A stretch of 64,000 nucleotides of DNA, taken from assembly GCA_020635535.1 (NCBI GenBank), contig JACJZP010000002.1:124001-188000 (forward strand), written 5' to 3'. Made by a program: the position numbers and the translations under genes. Of the stretch, positions 1 through 9,500 are shown one piece after another (within the stretch, counting starts at the first letter, position 1; each line of letters begins with the position of its first letter). This DNA comes from Flavobacteriales bacterium. GTDB lineage: Bacteria > Bacteroidota > Bacteroidia > UBA10329. The notes beneath the pieces were generated by a model. It had not been told where the DNA came from. It saw only the letters and a list, made by a program, of their open reading frames with translations, and did no database searches.

Positions 1-1
1 T

Positions 2-58
2 GCTGGTATAGAAGTAGTGAACGGTGGGCCTTGGAATAGTGTGCAGGCGATGATGTGA
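2..58 (+). CDS. C-terminal end of an unidentified protein (partial)
   Basis: An open frame enters from the left edge and stops with TGA at 56-58, giving 18 residues ending in NGGPWNSVQAMM. It is followed 40 bases later by a strong terminator-like hairpin, which supports it as the true 3' end of a plus-strand gene. Too little is present to name a family. It converges with mutL on the other strand. Confidence 0.5.
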   Translation, partial: AGIEVVNGGPWNSVQAMM

Positions 59-97
59 GAGGGATTTAAGGTTGATGGTTTAGGCCCATCTTGACTT

Positions 98-130
98 ACC
101 CCTGATGACTTCGGTTGTCAGGGGTTTCTT
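98..130 (+). terminator. Intrinsic terminator with UUCG loop
   Basis: A 12-base stem (98-109 with 114-125, containing a couple of G-T pairs) closes a TTCG tetraloop and is followed by a T-rich run. It lies downstream of the plus-strand gene tail and immediately beyond the mutL stop codon, so it may serve both convergent genes. Confidence 0.75.
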
Positions 131-1957
131 TTACCCAAACCGTTTCTCCAACTCATCCAACCCAAGCGTAATGAGTGTTGGTTTTCCATTTGGAGCGGTG
201 TAGGGGAGGTCGCAGGCAAATAGTTCATCAATTAACTGGGTCATTTCTGCTTCCTGAAGCACCTTTCCGTACGGAATTGCCGCTTTGCGCGCCATGGCCT
301 GAGCCAGCTTTTCCTGTCTTTTGCTTGCTTTCAGGTTTCCTGAACTGCTGAATTCCTCCAACATTTCATCGATCACATCCTTCACAGAATTTTCATCAAT
401 ATAGGTGGCCAAACCTTGAACAATGAACGTGTTCTTTCCAAAAGGTTCGATGTCCATTCCAAAGAGTTTCAATTCTTCCAGAATGCTTGAAAGCGTCTTC
501 GCATCAGCACTGTTCAATTCGATGTTGATAGGGAAGAGTTGCTGTTGCTTTGGAATCTGCTGCATGGCCAAACTGCGAATCACCTGTTCGTAGATCACGC
601 GTTCGTGCGCTCTTTTCTGGTCAATGATAATGGTGCCCGAACGTATACTCGAAAGAATGTAACGGCCGTGTAATTGTACTGGCCGTTTTACCGATTCATC
701 GCCAACCGCCATGCTGCTTTGAATCGTGGTTGTTTCCTGTGGTTCAGACTGTAATCCTTCGTAGAGTTTCTGCCAATCGTCATCGGGCTGCTGTGTCCAA
801 CCCTCTGTGCGTGTGCGCGCCATGGCGGCAGAATGTGCCCCTTTTGTGGTTACGGAACCAAAGCTGCGTTCCGTGACTGGAAGTTCTGGCTGAAACATGC
901 GCACATCCTTGGGCGGAGGCGGAAAGTTGATGCTCATTTCCTGGTCGAAATCCAAGGTGGGTGAGATGTTGTACTTACCCAACGATTGCCGAGTGGCCGA
1001 ACGCAGAATCGCATACACCGACTTTTCGTCTTCAAACTTGATCTCCGTTTTGGTCGGATGAATGTTGATGTCGATAAAAGATGGGTTCACCTCAAAGAAC
1101 ACGAAGTAGGCCGGATGCATCTTCTCTTGCACAAGGTCTTCGTAGGCCGAAGAAATGGCGTGGTTGAGGTAAGAACTCTTGATAAAGCGGTCGTTGACAA
1201 AGAAGAATTGTTCGCCTCGTTTTTTCCGTGCAAACTCTGGTTTACCCACAAATCCGCTGATCTTGGCAATACTGGTTTCTTCAGAGATCGGAACCAGTTT
1301 CTCGTTGAATCCCTTACCAAAAAGCTCTACGATGCGTTGGCGGAGGTTTCCAGGTTTCAGTACAAAGATCTCATCACCATCATGGTGCAGGGTCATTTCA
1401 ATGTTGGTATGCGGCAATGCCACTCGGATGAATTCATCCATGATGTGCCGCATTTCCACCTGATTTGATTTCAGGAAGTTTCTTCTTGCCGGAACATTGA
1501 AGAACAGATTCTTTACGCAAGTGCTTGTGCCAACGGGCGTCTGACACGCTTCCTGTTTCTGAATTTTAGAACCAGCAATGTTTATCTGAACCCCGATCGG
1601 ATTGTCCTCCGTTCGGGTTTTCATTTCCACCTGTGCAACGGCTGCAATAGATGCCATTGCCTCGCCTCGGAATCCTTTTGTGTTGATGGCAAAAAGCTGG
1701 TCAGCCGTTTCAATTTTTGAAGTGGCATGACGCTCGAAACACATGCGTGCATCATTTTCGCTCATGCCCTTGCCATTATCGATCACCTGAATCAGGATCT
1801 TCCCTGCATCTTCAATAATGAGTTGAATCTTGGTCGCACCAGCGTCAACCGAATTCTCTAACAGTTCCTTCACAGCTGAAGCAGGGCGCTGAATCACCTC
1901 ACCAGCGGCTATCTGGTTGGCAACGGAATCAGGAAGTAGGCGGATAATATCTCCCAT
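131..1957 (-). CDS. mutL: DNA mismatch repair protein MutL
   Basis: 608 residues. The N-terminal GHKL ATPase domain shows the MutL signatures: KELLENSVDAG near 30-40, DNGKGM at 60-65 and GFRGEA at 95-100. MutL links mismatch recognition by MutS to strand incision. The C-terminal dimerisation/endonuclease domain carries IDQKRAHERV where nicking MutL proteins have DQHA-x2-E-x4-E, and APNGKPT near the C-terminus where they have CPHGRP. Metal-binding Cys and His residues are therefore missing or displaced, so nicking activity cannot be assumed. A small membrane-protein gene ends 10 bases upstream on the same strand and is probably cotranscribed. The start gives the standard MutL N-terminus (MGDIIRLLPDSVANQIAAGE). 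Confidence 0.96.
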   Translation of the reverse strand: MGDIIRLLPDSVANQIAAGEVIQRPASAVKELLENSVDAGATKIQLIIEDAGKILIQVIDNGKGMSENDARMCFERHATSKIETADQLFAINTKGFRGEAMASIAAVAQVEMKTRTEDNPIGVQINIAGSKIQKQEACQTPVGTSTCVKNLFFNVPARRNFLKSNQVEMRHIMDEFIRVALPHTNIEMTLHHDGDEIFVLKPGNLRQRIVELFGKGFNEKLVPISEETSIAKISGFVGKPEFARKKRGEQFFFVNDRFIKSSYLNHAISSAYEDLVQEKMHPAYFVFFEVNPSFIDINIHPTKTEIKFEDEKSVYAILRSATRQSLGKYNISPTLDFDQEMSINFPPPPKDVRMFQPELPVTERSFGSVTTKGAHSAAMARTRTEGWTQQPDDDWQKLYEGLQSEPQETTTIQSSMAVGDESVKRPVQLHGRYILSSIRSGTIIIDQKRAHERVIYEQVIRSLAMQQIPKQQQLFPINIELNSADAKTLSSILEELKLFGMDIEPFGKNTFIVQGLATYIDENSVKDVIDEMLEEFSSSGNLKASKRQEKLAQAMARKAAIPYGKVLQEAEMTQLIDELFACDLPYTAPNGKPTLITLGLDELEKRFG

Positions 1958-1967
1958 TCAATGCGCG

Positions 1968-2267
1968 TCAGGCCCAGTTAAAGAAGAACCAGACCAATCC
2001 AACAAGAATGCCCATGATCACCAGTAGTCTGAGTTGCTGATTTACCGACTGTTGCTTACGATCGGTTTTTGAAACAGACCAGCGTTTACCAAAGATGTTG
2101 TCCAACCGTGCGCGTCTTGCCTCATCGCTCAATTTGCCATTCTTCTGGTCTTCAACCAACTGTTCCAACTTCAACTTCCTTTCCTTTCGCTCATCGTAGA
2201 TAATGGGCTTGTGGTCGAAGGTGCGATGCCTCGGAGTCTTGAACATGGACGGGATTCTCATACTCAT
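1968..2267 (-). CDS. Small membrane-anchored protein of unknown function, upstream of mutL
   Basis: 99 residues. The first ~75 residues are basic and highly charged, followed by one hydrophobic C-terminal segment (LLVIMGILVGLVWFFFNW) ending at the C-terminus, so it is probably a tail-anchored inner-membrane protein with a cytoplasmic helical region. It ends 10 bases before the mutL start on the same strand, suggesting a two-gene transcript. Similar short proteins next to mutL are, from memory, common in Bacteroidota, but I know of no assigned function. Confidence 0.75.
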   Translation of the reverse strand: MSMRIPSMFKTPRHRTFDHKPIIYDERKERKLKLEQLVEDQKNGKLSDEARRARLDNIFGKRWSVSKTDRKQQSVNQQLRLLVIMGILVGLVWFFFNWA

Positions 2268-2353
2268 GGTTCAAAGTTATTGGATCTGACAGGAATGTGT
2301 GAATAATTAACAGGTTTAACGCAATTCCACGGCACTTTATTTGTTCACCTTCG

Positions 2354-5284
2354 GTGGATATGGATCGGATTTTCAGCAGTTCTATTTTAGTCTTCTTATT
2401 GGCTGTTCAGTGCTTTTTGGTTGAAGCACAAGAGCGCCCAGCATTCTTTAACCACAACAAAAAAGCTTGGGTCGATTCGGTGTTCAACTCCCTTTCGCCA
2501 GACGAGCGATTGGCCCAGCTCTTTATGGTGGCTGCTTATTCCAATCGGGATGCGGAACACATCAACGAGTTGGAGAAACTGATCCGAGAACATAAGATCG
2601 GTGGACTCATCTTCTTTCAAGGCGGACCCGTGCGGCATGCTGCTATGCAGAATTACCTACAATCAGTTTCTGAAGTGCCGTTGATGATTGCCATGGATGC
2701 GGAGTGGGGCGTAGGCATGCGATTGGATTCAACCATCGACTATCCGCGTCAGATGACCTTGGGTGCTATTCAGAACGATTCATTGCTGTATGATTTCGGA
2801 GCCGAAGTTGCAAGGCAGATGAAACGTTTGGGCATGCACATCAACTTTGCTCCAGTGGTTGATGTGAACAGCAATCCTGAGAACCCTGTTATTGGAACAC
2901 GCAGTTTTGGGGAGGACAAGGTCAATGTGGCCAATAAGGGAATTGCGGTGATGAAAGGTATGCAGGACAATCATATTCTTGCTTGCGCCAAGCACTTTCC
3001 CGGTCATGGCGATACGGATTCCGATTCACACCTCACGCTGCCCGTCATTAAGCATGATTACAAACGGTTGAATGAACTGGAACTCTACCCATTCAAACGA
3101 ACCATTGCAGCAGGCATGGGCAGTATGATGGTGGCGCATCTCTACATTCCAGAATTGGATAATACCAAGAATCAAGCGTCCACGCTCAGCCCTAAGATCG
3201 TTAACGGTCTGCTGAAAGATACGCTCGGTTTTGAAGGACTCATTTTTACGGATGCGCTCAATATGAAAGGCGTGAGCAAATTCTACGGTCCGGGCGAGGT
3301 GGAACTGATGGCTTTCTTGGCCGGAAATGATGTGATGGAGTTTGCTGAAGATGTTCCGAAAGCCATGGAACTGATTCGGAAGAAGGTGGATGAAGGAGCT
3401 ATTTCGCAAGCCGATATTGATGCGCGTTGCCGCAAAGTATTGGAAGCAAAAGCGTGGTTCGGCCTTGACCGATACAAACCAGTGGACCTCAAGAACCTGA
3501 CTGCGGACCTGAACAATAGCCAAGCACGCGCGGTGCATAATGAATTGGTTGCCAATTCGCTCACCTTGCTCATCAACAAGAATGCGGTTCCAATAAAGGA
3601 TGTGGAAAAAACCATCGCCTCGCTGGTGTTTGACGATAAGGCTGGCAACACCTTTCAGGAAACACTTTCCAAGTACGCGCCTGTAGATCATTTCCAATTG
3701 CAGAAAGGTGCAGGTCAGGATACTCGATTCCAATTGTTGAATGAACTGAAAACCTACGATAAGGTCATTCTGAGCATTCATGGCCTCAGCAACAGCCGAA
3801 GCAAAAATTATGGCATTACGCAAGAACTGCTGGATGTAATTGGTGAATTGAGTTACAGCACAGAACTTATCATCAACGTTTTCGGGAATCCGTACGCTTT
3901 GGCGCGCATGCCAGGATTGGAACACGCAAACGCTTTGCTATTTTCCTACGGACAATCTGAGGTGGCAGAGCGAATGGCCGCACAGGCCATTTTTGGAGGA
4001 ATTGGCATTTCGGGCAGGCTACCCGTAACGGCCAATCGCCAGTTCAAAGTGGGAGATGGTATCAAAACGATGAAGATTCGACTTGCTTATGGAGAACCAG
4101 CGCAGGTTGGGATGGATGAGAATGTTTTGAAGGAAATTGATGCCATCACGTTGGATGCCATTGCCAAGAAAGCAACACCGGGAGCGCAGGTGCTGGTGGC
4201 CAAAGATGGGGTAGTGGTTTACCAGAAGAATTTCGGCACGCACACCTACGAAGAAAAGAAGCCTGTCAGATCGGAAGATGTTTACGACCTCGCTTCCATT
4301 ACCAAGGTGGCGGCTTCGCTCATTTCATTCATGAAGTTGGTAGATCAAGGCGACATTTCGGTTGATGACAAGGTTTCTGACCATCTGCCAGAACTCAAGA
4401 ACACGAACAAGAAGAACATCACTTTCCGCGATATGCTGGCGCATTACGCGCAGCTCAAAGCTTGGATTCCGTTCTTTCAGCAAACATTGAAGGATGGAAG
4501 CCCGAACAGTGCCTACTATCGTACTACGTCATCAGCTGAATTTCCTATTCAAGTAGCTCAGAATCTTTACATCCGCAAAGATTATCCCGATACCATCTAC
4601 CGCCTCATCAATGAGTCAGGGCTGCTGGACCGTAAGCAGTACAAGTACAGCGACCTTGGTTATTACTACATGAAAAGAGTGATTGAGAAGGAGACCGGAC
4701 AGCAGTTGGAAGATTACACTATGGATAAATTCTACCGACCGCTGGGTTTGCAGACCATGGGTTACCTTCCGCGAAAACGTATTGAACTGGACCGCCTTGT
4801 GCCCACGGAATACGACATGTCTTTCAGAAAGCAATTGGTTCGTGGTGATGTGCACGACCCGGGCGCAGCTATGTTAGGTGGCGTTGGTGGTCATGCTGGT
4901 TTGTTCTCCAATGCCAACGACCTTGCGGTTATCATGCAGTTGTTCCTGAACGAAGGTGAATACGGTGGCAAACGCTACCTGTGGCAAGAAACCATCAAGG
5001 AATTCACCAAATGTCAGTTCTGTAAGAATGGTGTGAGAAGAGGTATCGGTTTTGATAAGCCCGAACCAGATGGCAATGGAGGCCCCACTTGCGATTGCGT
5101 TTCCTACCTCAGTTTTGGGCATACTGGTTTTACCGGAACCATGGCTTGGGCCGATCCTGAAAAAGGTATCGTCTACATTTTCCTGTCTAACCGCGTTTAT
5201 CCGAATGCGGACAACAACAAACTGCTGAAAATGGATGTGCGCACCAAGATTCAACAGGTAATCTATGATGCTTTGAAGGAGTGA
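2354..5284 (+). CDS. Secreted glycoside hydrolase family 3 / serine beta-lactamase-like fusion
   Basis: 976 residues from GTG 2354; an ATG at 2360 is an equally good start and keeps the signal peptide (ending VEAQ). The first half is a GH3 beta-N-acetylhexosaminidase domain of NagZ type, with KHFPGHGDTDSDSH beginning near residue 213 and the candidate nucleophile Asp in FTDALNMKGV near residue 300. The second half (from ~600) is a class C beta-lactamase/penicillin-binding-like serine hydrolase, with SITK (S648, K651), YSDLG and HTGFTG in the places of the SxxK, YxN and KTG motifs. The combination points to peptidoglycan turnover in the periplasm: muropeptide N-acetylglucosamine removal plus peptide hydrolysis or transfer. 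This domain fusion is known in Bacteroidota. It is divergent from the mutL pair and ends at a bidirectional terminator. Confidence 0.9.
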   Translation: MDMDRIFSSSILVFLLAVQCFLVEAQERPAFFNHNKKAWVDSVFNSLSPDERLAQLFMVAAYSNRDAEHINELEKLIREHKIGGLIFFQGGPVRHAAMQNYLQSVSEVPLMIAMDAEWGVGMRLDSTIDYPRQMTLGAIQNDSLLYDFGAEVARQMKRLGMHINFAPVVDVNSNPENPVIGTRSFGEDKVNVANKGIAVMKGMQDNHILACAKHFPGHGDTDSDSHLTLPVIKHDYKRLNELELYPFKRTIAAGMGSMMVAHLYIPELDNTKNQASTLSPKIVNGLLKDTLGFEGLIFTDALNMKGVSKFYGPGEVELMAFLAGNDVMEFAEDVPKAMELIRKKVDEGAISQADIDARCRKVLEAKAWFGLDRYKPVDLKNLTADLNNSQARAVHNELVANSLTLLINKNAVPIKDVEKTIASLVFDDKAGNTFQETLSKYAPVDHFQLQKGAGQDTRFQLLNELKTYDKVILSIHGLSNSRSKNYGITQELLDVIGELSYSTELIINVFGNPYALARMPGLEHANALLFSYGQSEVAERMAAQAIFGGIGISGRLPVTANRQFKVGDGIKTMKIRLAYGEPAQVGMDENVLKEIDAITLDAIAKKATPGAQVLVAKDGVVVYQKNFGTHTYEEKKPVRSEDVYDLASITKVAASLISFMKLVDQGDISVDDKVSDHLPELKNTNKKNITFRDMLAHYAQLKAWIPFFQQTLKDGSPNSAYYRTTSSAEFPIQVAQNLYIRKDYPDTIYRLINESGLLDRKQYKYSDLGYYYMKRVIEKETGQQLEDYTMDKFYRPLGLQTMGYLPRKRIELDRLVPTEYDMSFRKQLVRGDVHDPGAAMLGGVGGHAGLFSNANDLAVIMQLFLNEGEYGGKRYLWQETIKEFTKCQFCKNGVRRGIGFDKPEPDGNGGPTCDCVSYLSFGHTGFTGTMAWADPEKGIVYIFLSNRVYPNADNNKLLKMDVRTKIQQVIYDALKE

Positions 5285-5385
5285 CATAACTAATCTTCGA
5301 TGATGCAAACCAAGGAAGCATCTCCGAGATTAACCTCGCTGCAACGAATTATCCGTGTATTTTTTCCACGGAATAATTCAGAAAG

Positions 5386-5420
5386 AAAACCCCGCATCAG
5401 AACTGATGCGGGGTTTTCTT
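5386..5420. terminator. Bidirectional terminator between convergent genes
   Basis: A perfect 15-base inverted repeat (5386-5400 and 5403-5417) with A-rich sequence on the left and T-rich sequence on the right. It lies between the GH3 fusion (plus) and the efflux adaptor (minus), so it can end both transcripts. Confidence 0.9.
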
Positions 5421-5440
5421 ATTTCTGAAAATGTGGTCGA

Positions 5441-6571
5441 CTACTCCTCCGAAGTATTCTTTAGTGCCATTAGCAGCACGTAAGAACCATCGACCACAAA
5501 CTTTTTGCCTTGTAGTTTGCTGGCGTTGAGTACTTCGCTGTATTCGATATCCGCTTCTCCCAGTTCCAACGCAATGGTCGTATAGGTATTTGGTTCCGAT
5601 TCCGCCACGAATACGTAAGGGCTTCCATCTATCGTCACAATGGCCTTGTTTGGAACCACACTTACGGCATGGTCGGCCAACACCACTTCGGCATTCATGT
5701 ACGTGCCAGGTGCTGGCGATGGACGGCCATCTGCGAATTTGCAGAGCACTTCAGAAGTGCCATCAGTAGCAAGGTCAGGTTTCACGAAAAGCACCTCGCA
5801 GTTCCAGCGGTTCTGTGGATTCTCGTTGGTAGCTGCATTCAGCTGTTGCCCCACCTTCAAGCGACCAAGGTCCTTCTCAAACACTTGCAAGGACAACTGA
5901 CTTTGTTTCGGGTCGATGAGTTCCAGCAGCACATCGTTCGGAGCCGCATACTGCCCTGTGCTGATGTTGACCGCACTCACGACTCCCGACATGGACGCCA
6001 CCAATCGCACATCCTTCGAAATGCTTCCTGAGGATAGCGTGGAAGGGTTGATGCCCAACATGCGGAGTTTCTCTTCCAGCGCCTTTAGCGAAACACCCAA
6101 CTTGGCGTATTCCATCTGCTTCTGCTGAAAGGCCTTTTCGCTTAGTGCCTGTCCTTCTTTTAGTTGCTGTTGGCGCTGTAGGTCGGCATCGGCAAAGGTT
6201 TTTTCCTGAAGCAGTTTCAGGTAATCTTCCTGCAATTGCACGTACTGCGGGTCTTGCACCGTGGCCAACAGGTCGCCTTTCTGCACTGCCTTGCCCACAT
6301 TGGTAGCAACGGAAGAAACCGTTCCGCCCAAAGGCAGCGAAATGACCGTGCGCGCCTGCGGTTGCAATTCCACTTTGCCGTTCAGTTGCAACGTGGTGCT
6401 CATGGTGTGCTGCGTCAGTTCCGCAAAGCTGACCTCGAAGGTGCTTGCCTGCGCCTCTGTCAGTGTAAGCTTATTAGCACTCGTGGTTTCTTCCACGGGT
6501 TGTTCCGTGGTGTCTGCACCGCAAGCCGAAAGCAGCAGCGCAGGAATGATATATATGATCGTACGTTTCAT
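5441..6571 (-). CDS. Efflux RND periplasmic adaptor subunit (CusB/HlyD-like lipoprotein)
   Basis: 376 residues. The N-terminus has a lipobox (LLLSAC, Cys17), so the mature protein is probably a lipoprotein at the periplasmic face. Visible parts are a first lipoyl/barrel-sandwich half (LPLGGTVSSVATNVGKAVQKG), a helical hairpin (~residues 115-180), the second sandwich half (RLVASMSGVVSAVNISTGQY) and beta-barrel regions. This is the membrane-fusion protein layout that joins an inner-membrane RND pump to an outer-membrane factor. It follows the fused pump gene after a 3-base gap, so it is the last gene of the efflux operon. No Met-rich or His-rich metal-binding N-terminus is evident, so the metal cannot be assigned. 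Confidence 0.92.
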   Translation of the reverse strand: MKRTIIYIIPALLLSACGADTTEQPVEETTSANKLTLTEAQASTFEVSFAELTQHTMSTTLQLNGKVELQPQARTVISLPLGGTVSSVATNVGKAVQKGDLLATVQDPQYVQLQEDYLKLLQEKTFADADLQRQQQLKEGQALSEKAFQQKQMEYAKLGVSLKALEEKLRMLGINPSTLSSGSISKDVRLVASMSGVVSAVNISTGQYAAPNDVLLELIDPKQSQLSLQVFEKDLGRLKVGQQLNAATNENPQNRWNCEVLFVKPDLATDGTSEVLCKFADGRPSPAPGTYMNAEVVLADHAVSVVPNKAIVTIDGSPYVFVAESEPNTYTTIALELGEADIEYSEVLNASKLQGKKFVVDGSYVLLMALKNTSEE

Positions 6572-6574
6572 GAT

Positions 6575-9500
6575 CTATGGTTGTGTTTGGTAATACTGTA
6601 TTTGAATGATGCTGTTGTTGAGCTGGTCGATGGCATCGAGGTGCTGCATCCGCAGAGCAACCACTTTGTCCATCAGCATGACCCAATCCACGGGGTCGAT
6701 GTCGCCAACGGAAATGCGCAGGGAAGCCGCTTCCTCCAATGCCTTTGCGCTTGGTAATGCAGTGGATTCCATCAGTTGCAATTGGTCCAACGCTGCGCGA
6801 TAATCGCTCACGGCCTGCTGCCATCGGTTGTTCAGTTCAACCCGTGTGGCCTCCAAGCGCGTTTGCGCGGCCTGTTGTCCCAACTTCCCAGCTTTGACAC
6901 GTGCCTGCTGCGAACCGAAGAACAACGGAATTCCCAACCCGACCTGTCCCATGTGGAAACGCGTGCTCGCATCGTAGATGACATTATCGGCACCCGAACC
7001 CCGCATGGATGTGTTGTAATAACCAAGGTCGATGGTGGGAAGCAACTTGGCGCGTTCGGCCTTGGTAGAAGCCACCGCTTTCTGAAGGTCGGCATTGGCC
7101 GCTTGCAGTTCAGGATGCGAAACCACCTCATTGTTCTCATTGATGTTGACCAATGGCAGTACAAGCGCTTCATCAGTCGGTTGCAACGGCTGTTTGGCCT
7201 GTAGCAGCATATTGAATTCCAAGAGGCTGCGCTGCCATTCCTTGTTGATGGCGGAAAGCTGCAATTGCACATCAGCTCGATGCGTTTGAGCAGCTGCCAG
7301 TTCCACACGGTCTGTTTCTCCTGTACGATGGCGCAGTTCGGCCACTTCCATCAATTTGGAAGAAAGGCTGTCAGCACGGGTCAGAAGCCGTTGCTTTTCG
7401 CCAAGCACCAGCAGATGCTGATACAACTCGGTAACGCGTGCTTTCAGCTGCATTTCGGTCAGTTGTGTGCCGATGCTCGCCAAACGGTGATCGGATTGAT
7501 ACACTTGTTTTTGCGCTGCATACACCGTTGGGAACGCAATGGATTGCTGCACCCCGAACCGCGTATCGACATACGAACTGTTCATCTGTCCGACCTCGGC
7601 ACTCACACTGGTCATGGGAATATCAGCTGCACTACGAATGAGCGCTTGCGCCTCATCTGTTGCCAACCGCTGCGCTTTGACACTTAGGTTGTTAGAAAGG
7701 GCTGTATCAATTGCTGAATTCAACGGAATGGATTGTTGTGCTTGCGCATTGAAACTCGCCAATCCGAATAATACCAGTACGACAGCTACTTTACTCGTCT
7801 TTGGCCCTTCCTTGCCAGTAGATTCGAACATGATATAAAGGATTGGCAGCATAAACAGCGTGAGGAATGTGGCGATGAGCAATCCACCAATGACCACTGT
7901 TGCTAATGGTCGCTGTACTTCGGCTCCAACGCCTTTGCTCAAGGCCATGGGCAGGAATCCGAGCGATGCCACAAAGGCGGTCATGAGCACCGGGCGCAAA
8001 CGCACTTTGGTTCCCATCAGCACAATGCGATGGAGGTCGTTCATGCCTTCGTTCTTCAATCGATTGAACTCAGCTACGAGCACAATTCCGTTCAGTACGG
8101 CCACCCCGAACAGTGCAATGAAACCGATACCTGCACTGATGCTGAAAGGCATGTCGCGCAGCCACAGAAGAAGAATCCCGCCAATGGCGGAAAGCGGAAT
8201 AGCGGTGTAGATAAGCAGTCCGTGTTTGATACTGCCGAACGCAAAGTAGAGGAGGAGAAAGATGAGAATGAGCGAAACAGGCACTGCGATGAGCAGACGT
8301 TGCTTGGCTGCATTCAAGTTCTCAAAAGCACCTCCGTAAGTCACGTAATAACCAGCGGGCAGGTTCAACTGCGCATCGACCTTCTTTTGCAGTTCATCCA
8401 CAATGCTTTGCACATCACGTCCGCGCACATTAAAGCCTACAATGATTCTGCGCTTGGCATCCTCGCGCTGAATCTGGTTCGGTCCGTTTTTTACTTCAAC
8501 ATTGGCCAATTCGTTCAGCGGAACTTGAAGACCCGTTGGTGTGGGAATGGGCAATTCACCCATCTGACGCACATCACGGTCAAGCACATCTTTGATGCGA
8601 ACCACCAAATCGAAGCGTCTTTCACCTTCGTACATCGAACCTGCTTTTTGTCCTGCATAGGCCATGTTCACCACGCGGTTCGCATCGGCCACGGTCAAAC
8701 CGTATCGCGCCAGTGCGTCTCGATTGTAGGTAATGATGAGCTGTGGCATGCCTGTCATCGGTTCCACAAACAGATCCTGACTTCCCTCAACGGTGTTGAC
8801 AATGCCACCCAATCGTTGGGCGTAAGTCGCCAATGTATCGAGGTTTTCTCCGAAGATCTTCAGCACCACATCTTGCCGTGCACCCGTCATCAACTCGTTG
8901 AATCGCATCTGTACGGGGTATTGAAATCCGGTAACTACGCCTGGTACATCTTGCAGCGCTTTGGCCATGGTGTCGGCCAGTTCATTGAAGGTTTCCGCGG
9001 TGGTCCATTCGTCCTTGTCTTTCAAGATGACCATCATGTCACTCGCCTCGATGGGCATCGGGTCGGTAGGTATTTCGCCACTTCCGAGTTTGGTGACCAC
9101 CTTTTCCACTTCGGGAAACTTCAGCAGCACCTTCACAGCTTTCTGAGTGTGCTCGATGGAGGTGTTGAGGTTGCTTCCTGTGAGTACACGGGTCTCCACA
9201 GCGAAGTCGCCTTCTTCCAAGGAGGGAATGAACTCGCCACCGAGCGTTGACAGGAGGTAAACAGCTGCCGCGAAAAGCACAACCACGCCACTCACCACCA
9301 TCTTTGGGAAACTGAGAATGCGTTGCAGCGCGTGTTGATAAAACTGTTCCACCTTGGCCATGATGCGGTCTGAAAGATTCGGTTGATGCTGCACCTTTCT
9401 GTTCAGAATGAGGGCGCTCATCATCGGCACATAGGTCAGCGAAAGGATGAACGCACCCAAAAGCGCGAACGCCACGGTCTGCGCCATAGGTTTGAACATC

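Noticed and set aside
3026..3925. Minus-strand open frame of 299 codons opposite the GH3 fusion
   Set aside because: The GH3 gene beneath it has unmistakable family motifs, and this frame has none.
8030..9250. Plus-strand open frame of 406 codons opposite the RND pump gene
   Set aside because: Antisense shadow of the CzcA-TolC fusion; no domain, and a His/Gln-rich composition typical of such shadows.
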